From: Limnanthes douglasii subsp. nivea
Taxonomy: Eukaryota > Streptophyta > Magnoliopsida > Brassicales > Limnanthaceae
Length of the DNA stretch: 64,000 nt
Reading direction: 5' to 3'
Assembly: GCA_036936605.1 (NCBI GenBank)
Contig: JAUPFV010000001.1
Span: forward strand, 252,890,802-252,954,801
In this document: one piece after another, positions 54,950 through 64,000 of the stretch
Layout of the letters: the number at the start of each line of letters is the position of its first letter
Position numbering within the stretch: the first letter of the stretch is position 1
Notes under the pieces: generated by a model
The model's database searches: none
What the model saw: the letters and a program-made list of their open reading frames with translations, nothing else
What the model was told of the DNA's origin: nothing
Translations under genes and position numbers: made by a program

Positions 54950-56045
54950 TGTACAAGAAGTCTTTTAACAGATCTTTACTCCGATATTTGGGGAAAGATG
55001 AATAACATATGATTTTATCAAAATTACACGATAGAGAAGCACCTGCGCACTATGGGTACAAAGCTTTAATCCGAAGAGTGTTTTTGGCAGAATATTATTG
55101 GCTTACGATATATTTTGATGCTAAAGAGTTGGTTAAAAGGTGTGATACTTGTCAAAGTTTTGCTAACGTAATTCATAAACCAGTGGTTCCTCTTAAAAGC
55201 ATATCTGAAGCATTGTTATTTTACCGATGAAGTATTGACCTTGTTGGACCTTCACCAATGGCTTCTGGATGGCGACAAACAATAATTATGGCAGTAGATT
55301 ACTTCTTAAAATAGGTAGAAGCAGAATCATTAGCTGGAACAAAGATCAAAGATATAATCAAGTTTATCATTTCAAATATTTGTTGTCGTTTTGGGGTTCC
55401 AATAAAAACCTCTACAGATAATTGACCTCAATTTTATAATAACGACTTGAAAAATTTATGTCTCTCTCGAAGAATACAACAGTGCTTTTCGGCTCCTTTT
55501 CACTCACGTGTAAATGGACAAGTTGAAGTTATTAACCGAACAATCCTCGACGGGCTAAAGAAAAATTTGGAAGGGAATGCAGGAAAATGACCAGATTATT
55601 TGCATAAAGTTCTTTGGGCGTATCGAACAACTTCGCGAACAATAACTTCAGAATCTCCATTTGCATTAGTGTATGAAATAAACACAGTAGTACCCTCCGA
55701 GGCCGTTTTCCCATCGTATTGTGTTGCGACATATTTTGAACAATCTAATGATGAAAATAAGGAAGTTGAGTTGGGTTTGATCGAAGAGAAAAAGAGACGA
55801 ACACAAATGAATTCACTACATTACCAAACATAGATGAGAAGTAGATATGCCTCCAAAGTTAAACGAAAAGAATTCAAAGTTGGAGATCAGGTTGTAAGGA
55901 ATTTTTTTCTTCACACAAAAAAATACCTCGGAAAATTGGGACCAAATTTGGGAAAACCCATATGAGGTAACAGAAAGGATGAAGCGTGAAACGTATCGAA
56001 TCAAGGATAAATAAAGAAGAAATATCAAACATCCATGGAATATAA
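54950..56045 (+). pseudogene. Integrase remnant of Tat element 2
   Basis: 55009-55230 gives the zinc-binding part (LHDREAPAHYGYKALIRRV to CDTCQSF), where the HC of element 1 reads HY. The core follows (GLDLVG-like DLVGPSPMASG, then NGQVEVINRTILDGLKK near 55510-55560). The second catalytic region reads TDN followed by a stop. 55600-55833 matches VLWAYRTTSRT and ESPFALVYEI. The C-terminus runs to NIKHLKLCLD near 56068. Confidence 0.82.
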
Positions 56046-56203
56046 AACATCTCAAATTGTGTTTAGACAAGTATATATTTTTATGTACAATATCGATGGC
56101 ATACTATTTCCTACCCTGGTGGCGCAGGAAGGCATCAATGAGGTGCTTTACTAGTCGATGCATATATATAAACTTTTGTCATAATTTTTTTCTATGTTAC
56201 TTT

Positions 56204-56492
56204 GGACCTAAAGGGTCTTCCAACAAAAGTTGGTCTTCAACCATCAATTTTGGACCTAAAGGGTCTTCCAACAAAATTTGGTCTTTAACCATCAATTTTG
56301 GAACTAAAGAGTCTTCCAACAAAAGTTGGTCTTTTAACCATCAATTTTGGACCTAAATGTTCTTCCAACAAAAGTTGGTTTTTAACAATTAATTTTAAAT
56401 CTAAAGGATCTTCCAACAAAAGTTGGTATTTAACTATTAATTTTGGACTCAAATAGTCTTCCAACAAAAGTTGGTCTGTAATAATTAAAAGT
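56204..56492. repeat. 48-bp tandem repeat, six units, each with a hairpin
   Basis: Units start at about 56204, 56252, 56300, 56349, 56397 and 56445, each reading roughly GGACCTAAAGGGTCTTCCAA plus CAAAAGTTGGTCTTTAACCA and TCAATTTT. Every unit has CCAACAAAAGTTGG, a 5-bp stem with a 4-base loop, and one of its arms is altered only in the second unit. It lies between pol and the antisense ORF. Confidence 0.9.
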
Positions 56493-56639
56493 ACGATAAA
56501 CAAAATTAAAAAATCTGATGCATTTCAGAAAGTACATTGAAAATTGTACACAAAATTGCCTCGAAGGTTATGAGGACTTCAACAAAATTACCTCGAGTAT
56601 TATGAGGACTTCAACAAAATTGCCTCGAAGATTATGAGG

Positions 56640-59429
56640 AATATAATATAAAATTACAATCTTATTTTGAATACTCGAGATAATTATCTTCTTTAGACTT
56701 TGAAGTGTTTTCATCATCACCCAAACACATCCCAAGAGGGCGATATTTGACGGGAAATTTTTCTCAAAAGCTAGCCCAATTTAAATAAGGGTAGTGCTTG
56801 TGAATATCCATAACCAACTCAGATTTAACTGTTGTGTCCTTTGCATTCAACTTATCAACACACGTAGCAGCGTATTCTTCAACAACTGTTTCTTTATCTT
56901 TTTTAGCTTGGGCTAAGATGAGGTGCTTCTCATGTACAACCCTCTCATAATCTTTTAGGCATCTTGCGAAATATTCCGACGCTTTATCATTTTCCTATTT
57001 ATAATTTGTGATGAGTTTATCCTTAGTGAGATTTTGTTTGTCATAAAGATCCCTTTCTTCTTGATAGCACTTGTCAGTCAGCATAATATAGTCCTTGACA
57101 TAAACTAGTTTCTCGTAGATAGCATTGGATTCACTTTGAAGGACAAAAAGTTCTTGTTCAAGCTCCTTGATTCTTGACGCTGCTAGTGAAGATCTTGAAT
57201 TGTAGTAATATTTCTAATCTTTTAGAGGTTGCATATTTTTCCCAATAATAAGTGAGGATCCGAGTATTTTACGAAGATAAAAAGAGAAATCATCATCAAC
57301 AGGTATCTCAAATGAGCTAGAAGAAGAGCCAACTTCAAAAGAAACAACAATTGAGCAGTTGAACCTTTGAGCAACATTGTCATCATGATCCTGAATGAGT
57401 AGATCATTTTGTGGAGGTTGGGAGGAGTCAGATTCAATGAGTATCTTCTATGGCGATGACTTAACGCACTCAACAATTTTATCTTTTGGGGGAGCAATCA
57501 CCACAGAAATTTCTTTGTTCTCTTCAATGATGCCTTTTAACTTCTGTTGACATTTATTTTTGGGAGGATGTTGTGAAAAAAGTATTTTAGACTCTTCAAG
57601 TTTTACATTCTTGGCCTCCTCTACTTTAATATTGGATTCTTGAGTTTATGCACTGAAAAGTCCAGGGACTTATTCTTCTTCTTCCAAAGATTCTTTTGGC
57701 TCTAGCCTTTGTAGGGAGATAAACCAAGATATCTCGAGCCTCAGGCCGATCCAAAAAATCTTGTGGGGTAGGAGGAACCGTGAGTTCTTCCAAAGATAAT
57801 CAATCTGAAAGATCGGGTTTCCATAGACGACTCTTGGCCAGATTGGTAGACGTGAAGCAACAATGGAATCTGTTACACCAAACAACTTTGGCCCACATAC
57901 TTAGCTCAGTGAAGATGGTCGTTGCTGAAGGCACAAAATCAATACAAGGCTTGAACACACCAGTCATGGATGTTTATTTTAAAAAAAAATATGAGAAGAG
58001 TAGACATAAGAAAAATTGAAGTTAGAAAATTTACAAACATACCTCTATTTGTCCATTTGAGCGACATTTTATGGGGACTTTCAGTTGTTGCCTCTGATCT
58101 CGTCTCCCAAAGGCCAGAGAAAAAAGAAATTGTTGATTCCACTTCTTGTCCGCCTAAAGTAAATCTTTGAAAACTTTATGGTTACGATCAAAGGTTAAGG
58201 AGTAGAAGGGCAAATACAGATTTTTAGCTAAACCAGAAAGGCCAATAGATTGTTCGAGAGAAAAACTTGTCCCCAAAATTATGGAAGCCATAATGCAAGC
58301 CATGAGCGTGAACCACATGTTGGGTCCAGCTTGGGTGGGGCAAATATCGACCATGGCAAAATACTCGACGGTAAAAGGTGTATACAATCAATTCATGGTC
58401 TTTGACTGATAAAGGTGTCTTCCCAGTAACTGGAAAACAGATAGATTTGGTAGATGGAAGTCTGCAACGGGCTCTTAGCTTTGCTTCCTCGGATATATCG
58501 TAGTACTTGTACTGAACCTTGTGAAAGGCCATAATGTGCTTGCTTTCGATCGAATGGATATTATTCTCAATTAAAGCATCAATGTCAAGGGGAAGCAGAA
58601 CATCTTATTTTAACTTTACTTTTTATTTTGGAGGGACTAACCTCGTTAATCTGAAGAGAAACATTAGTTGGTTATTTCTTCTTAAAAGTTTGAGGCACAA
58701 CAACAGTTGGTTTTATCTCCTCAAAACTTTTAATAGAAGTATCAGTTGGCTATTTTTCTTTGATAACTTGATCATTAGCAACAGTAATCTCTTTATTATA
58801 AACAATTGGTACTAGCACTCCCTCGGTAGCTATAACATCATCTTGAGCAATTGGCTATTCTTCCCCAAAGGCTAAAGCTAAATCTTTCTCAATACCGCCA
58901 TCATCAAATTTTGCAACGTGATGTTCAACAAAAGAAATATTTGACTGTCTTCTGGATAGGTTTGAGGGACCATTTTGCCATGAAAGCTACATCAACCTTT
59001 GTTAATTATCTAAGAGAGGCTTCAGGTGTTGGTTGAGGAATGCCACAAGGTATGGAAGATGAAGTGGCAGGTGTGCATGAGGAAGAGCCTTTGGAAGGTT
59101 TACTCTATTTGGAATGCTTACTTTCATTTTCAGATTTATGGTGTCTCTTTCTTTTCGAGGAAGCACCTTTGGAGTGTTTATCTTTACCCATAGATTTATA
59201 GTCACCACTATCTGTTACTAAGAAAGTGTAATTGGGGGGGGGGGGGATGAGAAGATATATCAGGAGGAATGATTCCACAATAACTCTCACTTGGAGGCCA
59301 AGCAATGTAATATGTAATAACATGTGGTTGAGGCTTAGGCTCGATGTACAACCCGACGGCTTGCCTCTCATCGAATTTTGGGATTATCAATAACCAATCT
59401 AAGATTGGGAATTTTTTGGGCATAAACAA
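56640..59429 (-). pseudogene. Antisense extra ORF of Tat element 2, decayed
   Basis: Minus-strand pieces match the antisense ORF of element 1 in order. Near 59429 it starts MFMPKKFPILDW with PKFDERQAVGLY. The central region is at 58532-58154 (FPVTGKTPLSVKDHELIVYT, NMWFTLMACIMAS, SIGLSGLAKNLYLPF) and the C-terminus near 56830-56700 (DIHKHYPYLNW, followed by an acidic tail). Frames change often and a run of 13 G at 59234-59246 interrupts the N-terminal part. The correspondence with a copy this diverged indicates that the antisense ORF was a real gene in the common ancestor. Confidence 0.75.
59234..59246. repeat. Run of 13 G
   Basis: Inside the decayed antisense ORF, coding for a Pro run on the minus strand. 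Another 13-G run is at 13626-13638 in element 1. Likely unstable in replication and in sequencing. Confidence 0.9.
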
Positions 59430-60099
59430 ATCTCTCTCTCTTAAAAATGTTTTTCAGAAACTCTCTCTCTCTAAAACCGTTGGAATGAGGTTGATCAGAA
59501 GTCGTGAGTTTTAATAAGAGAAGATTAGGCCTTAGAAAGGTTTAAAGCCCAAAGCTGAGAGGGTCTATTTCCATAGAGACAAAATCTCCATAGTAGAGGC
59601 AATAAGTTCCTAAAGAAAACAGGCGTTGCTCCAAGTCTAATTTGTGTCTAAAGAAAAGACACGCAGATGGCATGCCAATCGACACCTGACAGATGAGGAA
59701 GTATTTCATTGGTGGTGTCATAAAATGATAAATTCTCTAGTAAAGAAGATTTTAGGAGACGGTTGATATAGACACATATAAGTAAACAAAATCCAATGGT
59801 ATTTTTCCTATTAATTATTCTTGAAACATTAAAAAAGGTTGACCAGAATTTGAAGAAGAATCCTTTGTCCATGAAGAGCGACTGCTAGAATTTGAAGAAG
59901 AATCCTTTGTCCAAGAAGAGAGACTGCCAGAATGCGTAAAAGAGTTCTTTGTCTAAGAAGAATGATTGATAAAATTCAATGAAGGTTTATTTTACTTGGA
60001 AGATTGACACTAATGAGAGCGTCAAGAAGTTCGACGAGGATAAAAATTAGTAAGATAACAGTATTTGTTTGGACATTTTCAGAAGGATTGGGGGGCTAT

Positions 60100-60288
60100 T
60101 AATAAGGAAATAATTATATAACTAGAAGACATTGGTAATTAAAAGGTGTAATTTGACATAAAGAAAGTCTTTTAGGAACAATTGACAACTATGTAATGTA
60201 AAGGACTATTTTGTAACAAGTAGTAAACTTCTGGGAATGACCACAATAAGTAATTACTTTAAACAAGTGGGACCCAATAAATATACTA
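60100..60288 (+). repeat. 3' LTR of Tat element 2, truncated
   Basis: Starts after GGATTGGGGGGCTAT and aligns with 48486-48676 of the 5' LTR. Similarity stops at ...TATACTA, exactly where the 5' LTR continues into its TATA box. The remaining 260 bp are missing. Confidence 0.85.
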
Positions 60289-61510
60289 ACACCTCCTTTA
60301 TTTGTTGAGAATCCATTTGTAATACCTACATGGATTAGAAAACATGTATGAAGTAATCTTTACGTATTATGAATATACTGAGAAAACTAAACTGGCATAG
60401 TTGTTACAAAACATTTAGATATTGCTCTTATTTGGTGGGACAGAGAAGTGGTAGAAAGAATGAGCCAACATATCAGAATCATAGACATATGAAAAGAAAT
60501 AAACTCTCTTGAGACAGAGGTATGTGCCTTCTTATTACCATCGTGACCTACAAATATGTTTTAGAAAGTTCTCACAAGGAACCAAACTGTTGAGGAGAAA
60601 TTTTATGAGTTTGAACATCTAAAAATTTGTTGGAAATTAGAGGCGTCTAATAAGGCGCTAATGACACAATTTATAGATAGTTTGTAAGAATGTATTGCAA
60701 AAAATATATAAAGCTCAAATACAAAATCACCACTCCCATCGGACCAAAACAACACAAACTTGTACTTTAAGGAATAAATCGTTAGATAAAATAAAAATAA
60801 TAAAGAATAATGCAAAAGGTAAGGTTAAGAAATTTGAAGTCTCAAAGATAACAAAAACATAAGCTAATCTAACTAGAGTTTGTGAAGTTAACTATTATAA
60901 ATATCAAAGACGTGGAACATATTCTAGAGAATGCCAAAATTAGCGTATGATGATTATCACTCTACATGAAAAATATAAGGCACAATATGGATGTGAAGAT
61001 ACGAAATATGACCATGAAGGGGAACTTGATTATCCATATGTTGGTTTACTAGTAGCAAGAAAAGTCAAAAGTGCAATGATCCAACCTGAAGAAACTATCC
61101 AAAGGAAGAACATCTTTTATACCAGATACACTAGTAACAAAAAAATTTGTAATCTAATAATATATGAAGGTTCTTGTACTAATGTGGCTAACAATATTAT
61201 GATGGACATATTGAGTCTTGCAAAGACTAAACATCTAAGTCCTTACAAGCTAAGGTGGCTCAATGATGAAGCTGAATTACCCATTACATAACATGTTACT
61301 ATTTATTCAATATATGCAAATATCACGATTAAGTTTTGTGATGCAGTACCTATAATGGACATTTACTGCTTGGTAGATCGTGGCAGTTTAATCGAGAAAT
61401 ATACAAACTTTTACTCATTTGTGTATAATAAAAAAAGATCAACTTAACACTTTTTAGCTCATTTGAAGTTCATGAAATGAAAACACGTGGCTAAGGAAGA
61501 TGAGATAAGT
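60289..61510 (+). pseudogene. Chromovirus-type Ty3/gypsy gag-protease fragment
   Basis: The frames read like gag of plant chromoviruses: a capsid block with FTYYEYTEKTK and YVPSYYHRDLQ (about 60340-60560), a decayed zinc knuckle near 60890-60940 where Cys residues have become Tyr (YYKYQRRGTYSRECQN), then LDYPYVGLLVARKV, NIFYTRYTSNKKICNLII and the protease GSCTNV site in 60947-61291. The active-site Asp appears as Tyr (LIIYEGSCTNV). The match fades after SFVYNKKRS near 61440. No RT follows; the LINE begins soon after. It directly abuts the truncated LTR of Tat element 2. Confidence 0.75.
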
Positions 61511-61755
61511 AAATCAAACCTATATTTATTTTTTAATTTCTTTTTAACTCCTATGAGTGTTGAAATAACTGTACTGTTGTTTTGTAAAATTATAATAGAA
61601 AATCAAGGGTTTGAAACCCTTAAAAAATCCAGGAACCTAATCCATAGATATGAAGATATAATAAATAAAAATATAGTATATTACATATCGTTCAATATGT
61701 TCTCTTTCACTATTGAAGAGTCTACCATCGAAGTCTTAAAGCAATCTGATTAAGA
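61511..61755. other. Short unassigned spacer with a chance-like ORF
   Basis: An ORF of 88 codons (61487-61753) with no recognisable domain. It lies between the gypsy fragment and the LINE. Confidence 0.3.
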
Positions 61756-64000
61756 AAAAAAAAGTCTACAAAAACTTAAAATCGAGAATATTGAATTGTT
61801 TGGTAACATATTTGATAGTATTACAAATTTTGAAATCAATGTTCAACATATTGAACATTGTTTAGAAGTTTTAAACAACACAAAAGTCAAATAAACTTCT
61901 CTTAGTCTAGGGTTGTTCACTTAAATCTTCTTGCAAGAGAAGAAATGTTCTAAAACATAACAGTTCTTCGATTTGGGCTAAAACTGGAGATAAAAATACT
62001 AAATCTTTCCATAACTTTGTTAAAAAAATACTAAAAATAAATGGAATTCATGGTAAAAAGATAAATGATAAGTAGAATGATGATCAATCTCAAATTGCAC
62101 CTTCTGCCATTGATCATTTCAGAAACCTATTAACTTGTCACTCTAGTAACACCAATCTGAATGAGTTCAAAAATAATTGAATTCCTCAATTAATTACTGA
62201 CCATGATAATAACAAGATACTTATCCCTCCTGATAATGAGGAAATTCATTTCAACATTAACTCTCTTAATACTAATAGTGGTCCTGGAGTTCTTGAAGTT
62301 ACTGAACTATAATTAAATCTAATTTATGTGATGCAATTAGAGCTTATTTCAATGCGAATCTTGCTCCAGATGGCATTTATGCCACTGCCATCTGTTTAAT
62401 TCCAAAAAAGGAATCTCCTTCAATATGTCAAGATTACAAACCTATAAGTTTGTGTAGAGTCTTTAATAGAATCTTGTCTAATATCATTAATACTAGATTG
62501 ATATCCATTATCTCCAAAATTATTTCAATAGAGTGTGTGGATTTTTGATAATATAAACATCAAGGAAAACATGTTAATCACTCATGAACTTGTTCATTAT
62601 CTTATTAAAAAGATAAAAAAGGTAACATCATTCTTAAACTTGATATGGCCAAGGCTTTTGACAGAGTTTCATTTAACTCTATTTTCATTATAATGAATTT
62701 TTTTGGCTTCAATGATAAATTAATTGGGTTAATCCAAAAAGGTATAGACAATGCTAATTTTTTATACTCATTAATGGATCTTCCCCTGAATACTTCAAAT
62801 CCAGTAATGGTGTAAGACAAGGTGACCCTTTATCACCCAGCCTCTTCATCATTGCTGAAGAATATCTCTTAGAAGGTTTGAAAAATCTATTCTTTTCAAA
62901 CAACTCAATGTTTTATTCATCTATAAGCTCTATCAAAATTTAATGTCTTGCTTATATAGATGATTTAATAATCTTCGTGAATGGTTCTTTAACTAATATC
63001 AAGAAAGTTTATAAATTCTTTGGTCACTATCAATATATATATATGGTCAACTAATTAACAAACCAAAATCTATATTCATCTCATATGAAAATATTAACAT
63101 AACTATAATAAATGCCATTGAAACTACTTCTGGTTTCACTCACAACTTTCTTCCCATAAATACTTAGGTATCACAATTCATAAAAATAACAATATTAAAC
63201 ATTTTGATAACCTAATATCTAAGATAAGAACTAAAATTATGGATTGAGACAACAAATATATTTTTTTCGAGGCAGATTGACATTAGTTCAATATGTTCTC
63301 ATGGCAATTCCAGTATATTTCTTGCAAAGTAGTTATATTCCTAAAAAAACCATTAAAAGAATCAGTCTCTTAATGAAAAAAATTTCCGTAGAGGTATAAA
63401 GAAACTCATTATCCAATTATCTGGTCTAACTGGTCTTTCATATGCAAACCATTTGAAGAAAATTGTATGAATATAAGGAAACTTTCTGATATTTAGAAAA
63501 CCTTCTCTTGTCACCTTTAAATGACTTTAAGCGATTATAAATCTCTATGGGATCAGCCGATGCACTCCATCTACTATCCCTCATCCCATCATCTTCAAAT
63601 TAACATTAAACCAAATGAATCCAAAAAGTTTGGAAAAGAATTTTAAAAGTCATTGTTGAACAATACATATATTGGAATGTTGGTAAATGTCATATTGACT
63701 TTTGGTTATAAACATAGAATAACCATCATCCTTTCATCACACTTTCTAACCACGAGACAATAATTGGTATAAAGGGACTTAAATCTTTGAGTTCTGGTCA
63801 AATGGTTCATAAAACCTTAACCAACTCAGAAATCAAATCCTTCCCTCAAACATTAATATTTTTTTTAAATCTCTGTATCTGATCATAATGACGATTCCAT
63901 CATCTCGAAATTATCTAATGATAGATACTTTTACTTTAAGAAGACTAAGCATTCGATTAAAACTGTCCATTCAAAATCTATCATTTACTTTAAAATTTGG
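61756..64000 (+). mobile_element. L1-type LINE 2, decayed, continues past the window
   Basis: Opens with the same pre-RT linker as LINE 1 (LFGNIFDSITNF, then NLLAREE), and reads GDKNTKSFHNFV near 61990. RT: SICQDYKPISLCRVFNRILSN-like (62420-62490), NIILKLDMAKAFDRVSFNSIF (62624-62685), [21 protein letters not shown] (62800-62870) and AYIDDLIIF (62950-62976), where the usual YADD is YIDD and both Asp are kept. Then the IMDW...FEGRLTLVQ end of RT. ORF1 and endonuclease are absent upstream, so the element is 5'-truncated or rearranged. It is broken by many stops. It is a relative of LINE 1. Confidence 0.8.
62420..63300 (+). pseudogene. LINE 2 reverse transcriptase domain
   Basis: All main RT blocks are readable across frames: DYKPISL, LDMAKAFD with the first catalytic Asp, [10 protein letters not shown] and YIDDL with the remaining two. 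The active site is kept better than in LINE 1 (where YADD reads LTDN), but TAA/TGA codons and frame changes between the blocks make it a pseudogene. Confidence 0.78.

Larger units (their letters stand above)
48486..60288 (+). mobile_element. Tat-lineage element 2, old and decayed, 3' LTR truncated
   Basis: Same layout as element 1: LTR, primer site TGGCATCGTCTGTGGGAA, gag, protease, RT, two RNase H domains, integrase, a conserved spacer, antisense ORF, GGGGGGCTA tract and 3' LTR. The shared 185 bp of the LTRs show about 20 differences by eye, so it is several times older than element 1. Stops and shifts occur throughout. It contains a hAT-like MITE in gag, an inverted fragment of another Tat element between protease and RT, and a 63-bp duplication in RT. 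The 3' LTR ends at the TATA box and is joined to a chromovirus gag fragment, so no target duplication can be checked. Confidence 0.9.

Noticed and set aside
48486..61440. Treating 48486-61440 as a single retrotransposon.
   Set aside because: After 60288 the coding fragments change to a chromovirus-type gag and protease, although element 2 already has its own gag and protease. Two different elements are joined.
1..64000. tRNA, rRNA or snRNA genes.
   Set aside because: I read for conserved tRNA B-box-like and rRNA stretches and found only primer-binding sites complementary to tRNA ends. A covariance-model scan would be needed to exclude small RNA genes.

Overview
The window is nuclear DNA from a plant, most likely a eudicot. 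The one intact host gene has short GT-AG introns and a leader intron. Almost everything else is plant transposable elements: Tat-lineage Ty3/gypsy, a chromovirus, L1-type LINEs, Mutator-like elements (MULEs), a TRIM and MITEs. Background DNA is very AT-rich; the youngest retrotransposon is clearly GC-richer. The species cannot be fixed from the sequence alone.

Layout. 1-2394: AT-rich, nothing identifiable. 2395-6202: decayed MULE with a FAR1/MULE transposase, a SWIM finger and an OTU-like protease. It is interrupted by a TRIM (about 3823-4590, initiator-Met primer site on the minus strand) and a probable MITE (about 5103-5844). 6203-9076: no supported gene. 9082-19503: nearly complete Tat-lineage element, with 329-bp LTRs, a perfect 5-bp target duplication (GACTT), gag-protease, RT-RNase H-archaeal RNase H-integrase, and a long antisense extra ORF with its own TATA box. 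Its pol is broken by single-base frameshifts. 20857-26050: decayed L1-type LINE. 26089-27150: 1.06-kb non-autonomous MULE-like element with a perfect 9-bp target duplication, filled by a 41-bp tandem repeat in a 257-bp higher-order arrangement. 27390-30600: the host gene RRP40, an RNA exosome cap subunit, nine coding exons, 241 residues. 30758-43362: a 12.6-kb MULE carrying a MURA-like transposase on the plus strand and, on the minus strand, a small acidic protein and a multi-exon Ulp1-type (C48) protease gene. Its non-coding parts are packed with a short dispersed motif. 43372-48485: AT-rich DNA with unassigned decayed ORFs. 48486-60288: older, heavily decayed Tat element related to the first. 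It holds a hAT-like MITE, an inverted RNase H fragment from another Tat copy, an in-frame duplication over the RT active site, a 48-bp tandem array and a decayed antisense ORF. 60289-61510: chromovirus gag-protease fragment. 61756-64000: second decayed L1 LINE running off the window.

How it fits together. RRP40 is the only gene likely to serve the host. It lies in a gap of about 3.6 kb between two elements that appear to be one MULE family, a small non-autonomous one upstream and the large Ulp1-carrying one downstream. The two Tat copies share gag, protease, dual RNase H, integrase and the antisense ORF, so what the younger copy shows clearly can be recognised in the older one. The most unusual content is the 12.6-kb MULE with its protease gene, acidic ORF and dispersed motif, together with the conserved antisense gene of the Tat elements.
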